Shown: positions 5,885 through 10,049 of the stretch, piece after piece
How the letters are laid out: each line of letters opens with the position of its first letter
Numbering within the stretch: the stretch's first letter is position 1
DNA from: an uncultured Planctomycetaceae bacterium
GTDB lineage: Bacteria; Planctomycetota; Planctomycetia; Pirellulales; UBA1268
Reading direction: 5' to 3'
Assembly (NCBI GenBank): GCA_903885855.1
Contig: CAISKG010000222.1
Location: 1 to 10,049 of the forward strand
DNA length: 10,049 bases
Made by a program: the position numbers and the translations under genes
Notes under the pieces: model-generated
Database searches by the model: none
What the model was told of the DNA's origin: nothing
What the model saw: only the letters and a program-made list of their open reading frames with translations

Positions 5885-7066
5885 TCACCTCCCGCCGACG
5901 GCCTCCTCGTAGACCGCCAGCGTCTCGGCCACCATCGCCGCCGCGCTGAAGCGCTCGCGCGCGTACTCGATCGACCGCGCGGCCATCCGCTCGCGCAGCA
6001 CCGGATCCGCGCGCAGCGCTCCGAGGCGGTCGGCGATCGCGGCGGGGTCGTCGAAGGGCACGACATAGCCCGTCTCGCCGTCGATCGTCGTGTCGCGCGC
6101 GCCGGCCGACGGCGTCCTCACCTGCACCACGCCGCAGGCCATGCCCTCGACGACCACCAGGCCGAATCCCTCCTTGCGGCTCGGCAGCACGCCGCAGTCG
6201 GAGGCCCACAGCACCTCGCGCGCGTCGCTGTGGCCGAGGAGGATCATGCCCTCCGCGACGCCGCGCTCGGCCGCACGCCGCATCAGCGCCTCCTTGTAGG
6301 CGGCGGCCTCGTGGTGCGCCCCGGCGCAGAGGACCGTGATCGGCGTGCCGCGCTGCCGGAGGAGACCGGCCGCGTCGACGAGGACGTCGTGCCCCTTGCG
6401 CTGCTCGTACTGGCCCACGAGCGACACCACCCAGGCGTCCTCCGGCACCCCGAGCGCACGGCGGGCGGCGGAGCGCTCCTCGGGTGACGGCGGGCGGAAG
6501 TGCCGGTCGTCGACGCAGGGAAACACCGTCCGCACGCGGCGCTCGTCGATCCCGATCGTCCCCACCACGAAGTCGCGCATCTCCGAGCTGATCGCGATCG
6601 TGCGGCGGCCGAAGCTGGCGGGCAGGAGACGCCCGGCGATCCTTCCCATCCGCAGCTTGTCGGCCTCCTGCGAATCGCCATGGACGCAGGTCACCAGCGC
6701 CCCGCGGTTGCGCCGCAGCGGCCGGCCGACCGTCGACAGCATCGCCATCAGGCCGCTGTTGGCGTGGAGCACGTCGGGGGCGAAGGTGTCGATCGCACGG
6801 TTCAATCCGGACAGCGAGTTCGAGAGGTCGCGCCACGCTCCGGGGCTGGTCAGCCGGCGGTAGTTCGGCACCCGTCCGGGCACGAGAAACACGTCGAATC
6901 CGCGCTCCTCGTACCAGGCGCGATCATAGGGCGGCTCGCCCGTGCCGAGGGCGACGATCCCCACGCGGATGCCCCGCTCCATCAGCCCGCGTCCCAGGAT
7001 GCGCATGTACTGGGACACGCCGAACACGCTCAACAGCGCCGAGAGCTGCAGCACGCGGCGGATCAT
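5885..7066 (-). CDS. Family 4 glycosyltransferase
   Basis: This 393-residue GT-B retaining glycosyltransferase probably adds one sugar to a growing polysaccharide unit on the cytoplasmic face of the membrane. The N-terminal domain has a glycine-containing opening (ALLSVFGVSQYMRILGRGL, about 10-28), which resembles the acceptor-side loop of GT4 enzymes, and PDVLHANSGLMAML (97-110). The donor domain starts at WVVSLVGQYEQRKGHDVLVDA (212-232), where Arg223/Lys224 sit at the usual diphosphate-contacting position. It continues through SDCGVLPSRKEGFGLVVVEGMACG (289-312), which contains the E-x7-E motif as Glu299 and Glu307. TPSAGARDTTIDGETGYVVPFDDP (318-341) is typical of the family. The ATG at 7066 overlaps the upstream stop as ATGA (7063-7066), and a GGGGAG lies seven bases before it. 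The gene is the last of a tightly coupled run, since a 114-base gap follows. Donor and acceptor are unknown. Confidence 0.93.
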   Translation of the reverse strand: MIRRVLQLSALLSVFGVSQYMRILGRGLMERGIRVGIVALGTGEPPYDRAWYEERGFDVFLVPGRVPNYRRLTSPGAWRDLSNSLSGLNRAIDTFAPDVLHANSGLMAMLSTVGRPLRRNRGALVTCVHGDSQEADKLRMGRIAGRLLPASFGRRTIAISSEMRDFVVGTIGIDERRVRTVFPCVDDRHFRPPSPEERSAARRALGVPEDAWVVSLVGQYEQRKGHDVLVDAAGLLRQRGTPITVLCAGAHHEAAAYKEALMRRAAERGVAEGMILLGHSDAREVLWASDCGVLPSRKEGFGLVVVEGMACGVVQVRTPSAGARDTTIDGETGYVVPFDDPAAIADRLGALRADPVLRERMAARSIEYARERFSAAAMVAETLAVYEEAVGGR

Positions 7067-8025
7067 CCTCGGGGCTCCCCGGCATCCCGCGGGCCAGCCC
7101 CCGTCGGGGCGGGGGCTCCGCCGAGACGCGGCGGGCCATGGTCCGTCGGCACACCCCGCCCGAAGGCGGCCGACTCGGCGAGTTTGGCGGTGATGTGCAT
7201 CTCGTGCGCGCAGCGCAGCAGGCAGTAGATGAATCCAGGATACCCGTCGAGGAATCCCCCGCGCAGGAGATAGGTGTACACGAACTGGATCGCCGGCCGG
7301 CAGCCGACCCGGGCGAGGAGGCGTTTGAGGAAGCGCCTCCGGCGGACGCCGTCGAGCGTGAACAGATCCCCCGGCGCGAGCGGCTCCCCGCGCAGCCGGG
7401 CCACGAGCTCGATCTCGGCGGTCGAGTAGTGGTTGTGGCGCGCGATCCAGTCGGCGATGCCCTTGCTGACGTTGAGATGGTCGTAGGGCTCCGTGACGTG
7501 CCCCAGGGGGCCATCGGCGACCTCGCGCTGGCCGTGTCCCTCCTTCCGGTAGCGGACGCGGCCCACGCGGAGGAGGCGCAGCTGCCAGGAGGGATAGAGC
7601 TGGCAGTGGCGGATCCAGCGCCCGAGGAAGTAATTCCTCCCGCAGAGGAAGTAGCCCACCCGGTCGCCGGGGTCGGCGACGAGCCTCGCCATCTCGGCGA
7701 CGCCCGCCGGCGTCGTGCGCTCGTCGGCGTCGAGGAACAGCACCCACGGATGCCGGGGTGCGACGGTGTCGAGCGCCCAGTTGCGCTGCTGCCCGAAGTC
7801 GACGAAGGGGTTGCGGAACACCCGCACCTGCGGCGCCGCAGCCAGCGCGGTCTCGACCGTGCCGTCGGTGCTGCCGGAGTCGACGATCACGACGTCGTCG
7901 CTCCAGCGCACGCTCTCGAGGCAGCCGACGATGTTCGACGCCTCCTGGAAGGTGAGGATGATCACCGTGATCGGCGGCGCGGCGGTGCCGCCGGAGTCCG
8001 CGCCGCCCGCACGCGACGCGCTCAC
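7063..8025 (-). CDS. Family 2 glycosyltransferase, WaaE/KdtX-like
   Basis: This 320-residue GT-A fold, probably inverting glycosyltransferase resembles the WaaE/KdtX group, which adds a hexose to the LPS core. After a short disordered leader, the nucleotide-sugar domain starts at ITVIILTFQEASNIVGCLESV (19-39). VDSGSTDGT (48-56) supplies the nucleotide-binding aspartates. DFGQQRNWALD (76-86) is characteristic of the WaaE-like group. LFLDADE (97-103) contains the metal-binding DxD as Asp99-Ala-Asp101. The C-terminal half has basic amphipathic stretches (about 228-245) and an aromatic segment (about 247-272), which suggests peripheral membrane contact. The last 30 or so residues are rich in Gly, Pro and Ala. 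The start is GTG at 8025, overlapping the upstream stop as GTGA (8022-8025), so translation is probably coupled. The true acceptor may be a lipid-linked exopolysaccharide intermediate and not LPS core. Confidence 0.92.
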   Translation of the reverse strand: MSASRAGGADSGGTAAPPITVIILTFQEASNIVGCLESVRWSDDVVIVDSGSTDGTVETALAAAPQVRVFRNPFVDFGQQRNWALDTVAPRHPWVLFLDADERTTPAGVAEMARLVADPGDRVGYFLCGRNYFLGRWIRHCQLYPSWQLRLLRVGRVRYRKEGHGQREVADGPLGHVTEPYDHLNVSKGIADWIARHNHYSTAEIELVARLRGEPLAPGDLFTLDGVRRRRFLKRLLARVGCRPAIQFVYTYLLRGGFLDGYPGFIYCLLRCAHEMHITAKLAESAAFGRGVPTDHGPPRLGGAPAPTGAGPRDAGEPRG

Positions 8026-8606
8026 GGTGCCACACCCCGGTAGCGGCGCTCGCGCACCACGCGGGCGGGGTTGCCGGCGACGATCGCGAACGGCGGCACC
8101 GACTTCGCCACCACGGCGCCGGCGGCGGCCACCGCCCCCTCGCCGAGATCCACCCCCGGCAGGATGATGGCCCGTGCGAAGACCCAGGAACCGCGTCCGA
8201 GGCGGATCGGCGCGGTGGTCAGCGGCCGGGCGGGATGGTCGACGTCATGGCCGGCGGTGCAGAGGAAGGCCTCCTGGCTCACCGTCACGTCGGCGTCGAG
8301 GCGCACGTCATCGACGCACAGGCAGTGCACCGCCGTGCCGAGGGTGCTGCGCTCGGCGAGCTCCAGCCGCGCCGGCGAGTAGATGATGCAGCCGGGGTAC
8401 ACCTTGGCGGTGGGGTGGATCCGGGCCCCGAAGAGGCGCAGCACCGCGTTTCGCCCCCCGAACCAGCGCGACGGCAGCCAGCGGAAGAGCGTCGCGGCGG
8501 TGATCCGCCAGGCGAGCAGGTACAGCTTGGTGCGCAGCGGCCATCCCGAGTCGTAGTGCGTGGGATGGTAGAAGGAGGGGCCGACGGCGGCGTGGTGGTC
8601 GGTCAT
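8022..8606 (-). CDS. WcaF-like hexapeptide-repeat acyltransferase
   Basis: This is a putative O-acetyltransferase of the left-handed beta-helix (LbH) superfamily, similar to the WcaF colanic acid acetyltransferase group. It would transfer an acetyl group from acetyl-CoA to a sugar of the polysaccharide. At 194 residues it has the normal family length. The N-terminal region (about 10-60) includes LRTKLYLLAWRITAATLFRW, a helical segment typical of WcaF-like proteins. Imperfect hexapeptide turns run from about residue 62 (ARIHPTAKVYPGCII) to 170. FLCTAGHDVDHPARPL (114-129) contains His120, the probable catalytic base. The end, PGVDLGEGAVAAAGAVVAKSVPPFAIVAGNPARVVRER in outline (150-187), is the classic CoA-binding C-terminus of the family. 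The ATG at 8606 overlaps the stop of the upstream GT4 gene as ATGA (8603-8606), with no clear Shine-Dalgarno sequence. A maltose or serine acetyltransferase is less likely given the context. Confidence 0.93.
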   Translation of the reverse strand: MTDHHAAVGPSFYHPTHYDSGWPLRTKLYLLAWRITAATLFRWLPSRWFGGRNAVLRLFGARIHPTAKVYPGCIIYSPARLELAERSTLGTAVHCLCVDDVRLDADVTVSQEAFLCTAGHDVDHPARPLTTAPIRLGRGSWVFARAIILPGVDLGEGAVAAAGAVVAKSVPPFAIVAGNPARVVRERRYRGVAP

Positions 8607-9715
8607 GGGCGATGGGTCTCGAGACTCCGGCGCACCCGCTCGGCGACCGCCGGCCAGGTGTGGGCCCGAGCCCACTCCCTCCCGGCCCGGGCATCGTACC
8701 GCGCCCGTCCACGCGCCAGGCCCGCAATCAGGTCGGCCGTCCCGGCCGCATCCGTGGGGTCGACCACGTAGCCGTGCGGCCCCACCACCTCCGGCAGGCT
8801 GGCCCGGTCGGCCACGATCGCGGGCGTCCCCACCGCCATCGCCTCGATGGCCGGGATGCCGAATCCCTCGTACGGGGAAAGGAAGAGCAGCGCGAGGGAG
8901 CCGGCGAGGAGGTCGGGCAGGCGGTCGTCGTCGACCCAGCCCTCGAAGATGAAATTGCCCAGCTCCGCGGCCTCCGCCGCGTACCGTGGCTCGCTCGGCC
9001 CCGCCACGACGAACCGCGCCTCCGGCAGCCGGGCCCTCGTCTCCCGCGCGACCGCCAGCGTCCACGCGGCCCCCTTCTTCTCCCGCAGGCCCCCCACGAT
9101 CGCCACGCGCGGCTCGGCCACGGGCTCCGACGGCGATCCGGAATGCGCCGCGAACGGCGCCCCGATCGCGTTGCCCGAGACGACGATCTTCTCCTCGGGC
9201 GCGCCGAGGAGCTCGATCATGCGCCGGCGGGAGAATTCCGAGACGGTGAACACGATCCGCGATTCGCGGATCGCCGCAGGAACCCACAGCCCCCACTGGA
9301 AGCGCGCCCGACGGTGGGCCCAGGACCGCGACCACGGGAGCCCGGTCTCGAAGGCCTGGATGTCGTGGATCGTGATCGCCACCGGGCATCGCGCGGCGGG
9401 AAAGCGCGTGTCCATGGGGCAGTAGATCCAGTCGGTGCCCTCGGGCACGTGGCGGTCCATCCGCGGGCGGCCGAACAGCTTCCAGGACCGTTCGGTGCGG
9501 TTCTCGGGAGCCGGGAAGGTGTCGGCCGGGAGGTCGCGCAGCGGGCAGTTGGCCGGGAGCCGGCCGTCGGGCCCGAGCCAGTGCCGCGAGTACAGGAGGC
9601 GCAGCGTGGTGTCGCCGCGCGCCGCGAGGCTCGAGAGGACGCCGTTCATGTGCCGGCCCACGCCGCTGCAGGGCAGGAAGGTGCGCACCGGGTGGATGAA
9701 GGAAAGAATGTTCAT
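8603..9715 (-). CDS. Family 4 glycosyltransferase
   Basis: This 370-residue GT-B fold glycosyltransferase resembles the mannosyl/rhamnosyltransferase type common in O-antigen and exopolysaccharide clusters. The N-terminal domain starts MNILSFIHPVRTFLPCSGVGRHMNGVL, with a glycine-containing acceptor loop near residues 17-21. PVAITIHDIQAF (111-122) and VFTVSEFSRRRMIELLG (155-171) are highly typical of the family. The donor domain starts near VAIVGGLREKKGAAW (204-218). It contains FEGWVDDDRLPDLLAGS (257-273) and LSPYEGFGIPAIEAMAVGTPAIVAD (279-303), where Glu283 and Glu291 form the E-x7-E motif. ASLPEVVG (305-312) follows. The ATG at 9715 sits directly at the first beta strand and overlaps the upstream stop as ATGA (9712-9715). 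No Shine-Dalgarno sequence is visible, in keeping with translational coupling. Donor and linkage cannot be deduced. Confidence 0.94.
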   Translation of the reverse strand: MNILSFIHPVRTFLPCSGVGRHMNGVLSSLAARGDTTLRLLYSRHWLGPDGRLPANCPLRDLPADTFPAPENRTERSWKLFGRPRMDRHVPEGTDWIYCPMDTRFPAARCPVAITIHDIQAFETGLPWSRSWAHRRARFQWGLWVPAAIRESRIVFTVSEFSRRRMIELLGAPEEKIVVSGNAIGAPFAAHSGSPSEPVAEPRVAIVGGLREKKGAAWTLAVARETRARLPEARFVVAGPSEPRYAAEAAELGNFIFEGWVDDDRLPDLLAGSLALLFLSPYEGFGIPAIEAMAVGTPAIVADRASLPEVVGPHGYVVDPTDAAGTADLIAGLARGRARYDARAGREWARAHTWPAVAERVRRSLETHRP

Positions 9716-10049
9716 GGCGTGCGCGGGCGCCGCGGCTTCGGTGGCGGGGCCGTCTCGGGCAGCCCCCGGCAGACGGCCGACAGACGTCGTGCCCGGAGGA
9801 AGTGCTCTCCGGCCGCGTCGCGCCCGCTCCGGGCAGCGGCAGGATCCTCCGCGCCGGCGGCCAGATGGAGGCCGATCTGCCCCAGCAGCACCTCGACGCG
9901 GGCGTCGGAGGGGTCGAGGCGCCGGACGGCGTCGCCGCGCGCACGCGCGGCCCGCAGGAGCGGCTCCAGCGATTCCTGCCGCGGGGCGGCGGCCGCCAGG
10001 CGCGCCTCGGCCAGCGCGTCGCGCAGCCGGCGGCGCTCGCCGTCGGCCC
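9712..10049 (-). CDS. C-terminal fragment of an unidentified helical (TPR-like) protein
   Basis: The reading frame is open from the right edge of the window to a TGA at 9714-9712 and encodes 111 residues; the start lies outside. Two features support real coding: the absence of stops, and an exact ATGA overlap with the next gene like the other junctions in this run. The visible part is rich in Ala, Arg and Leu and looks helical. RLDPSDARVEVLLGQIGLHLA followed by AGEHFLRARRLS resembles one TPR-like helical pair. The final 20 or so residues are a Pro/Arg-rich tail ending PKPRRPRTP. By context it could be the C-terminus of an O-antigen ligase/polymerase with TPR repeats, a frequent arrangement in such clusters. 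No membrane segment is visible here to confirm that, so the identity stays open. Confidence 0.65.
   Translation of the reverse strand, partial: ADGERRRLRDALAEARLAAAAPRQESLEPLLRAARARGDAVRRLDPSDARVEVLLGQIGLHLAAGAEDPAAARSGRDAAGEHFLRARRLSAVCRGLPETAPPPKPRRPRTP

Noticed and set aside
4520..6487. Plus-strand open frame of 655 codons spanning parts of two glycosyltransferases and the epimerase
   Set aside because: It crosses three well-supported genes and their gaps, and its product is low-complexity and rich in Arg, His, Ala and Val. It has no motifs. Long open antisense frames are expected at this GC content.
4596..6836. Minus-strand open frame of 746 codons in a different frame from the epimerase and GT4 genes
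   Set aside because: It is a frame-shifted shadow made of Arg/Gly/Ala-rich sequence, while the true frames there carry complete family motifs.
1..10049. CRISPR arrays, tRNA or rRNA genes, insertion sequences, attachment sites
   Set aside because: No regularly spaced repeats, cloverleaf-like sequence, rRNA conserved blocks, transposase-like protein or terminal inverted repeats were found by eye on either strand.

Overview
This is a very GC-rich bacterial window (roughly 70% G+C by eye). Every supported gene lies on the minus strand, so transcription runs from the right edge to the left. The window holds nine complete genes and one partial gene. Together they look like the downstream part of an exopolysaccharide, O-antigen or capsule biosynthesis cluster, followed by a class II fumarase. 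No rRNA, tRNA, CRISPR array, insertion sequence or phage gene was seen. The base composition, GTG and TTG starts, weak Shine-Dalgarno use, an HTTM-type membrane protein and a plant-like GDP-mannose epimerase would fit a planctomycete. That assignment is an inference, and other high-GC phyla are possible.

Layout in transcription order: (i) 10049-9712, the C-terminal 111 residues of an unidentified helical, TPR-like protein. (ii) 9715-8603, a GT4 glycosyltransferase. (iii) 8606-8022, a WcaF-type hexapeptide acyltransferase. (iv) 8025-7063, a WaaE/KdtX-like GT2 glycosyltransferase. (v) 7066-5885, a second GT4 glycosyltransferase. These five genes are joined by four consecutive 4-base stop/start overlaps. 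A 114-base gap follows (5771-5884), which carries a weak hairpin and a promoter-like element. (vi) 5770-4637, a GDP-mannose 3,5-epimerase homologue with an unusual C-terminal tail. (vii) 4599-3316, a WbuB-like GT4 glycosyltransferase. (viii) 3319-2672, a small protein with one predicted membrane segment and no recognised family. (ix) 2697-1573, a multi-pass HTTM-like membrane protein that overlaps (viii) by 26 bases. (x) 1496-87, fumarate hydratase class II, followed by a strong hairpin at 39-74 and a weaker one at 11-30.

How the genes probably work together: the epimerase would supply an unusual GDP-L-hexose (GDP-L-galactose and/or GDP-L-gulose, if the activity of its closest known relatives is kept). 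The four glycosyltransferases would build a repeat unit on a carrier, and the acyltransferase would decorate a sugar. The small membrane protein and the HTTM protein form a tightly coupled pair of unknown role in the envelope. Fumarase is a TCA-cycle enzyme and is probably only a neighbour. No polymerase, flippase, ABC exporter or initiating phosphoglycosyltransferase is visible, so the cluster must continue upstream of the right edge or be completed elsewhere.

The most noteworthy points are the complete plant-type GME active site in a bacterial polysaccharide cluster, the overlapping small-protein/HTTM pair, and the bulged hairpin after the fumarase.
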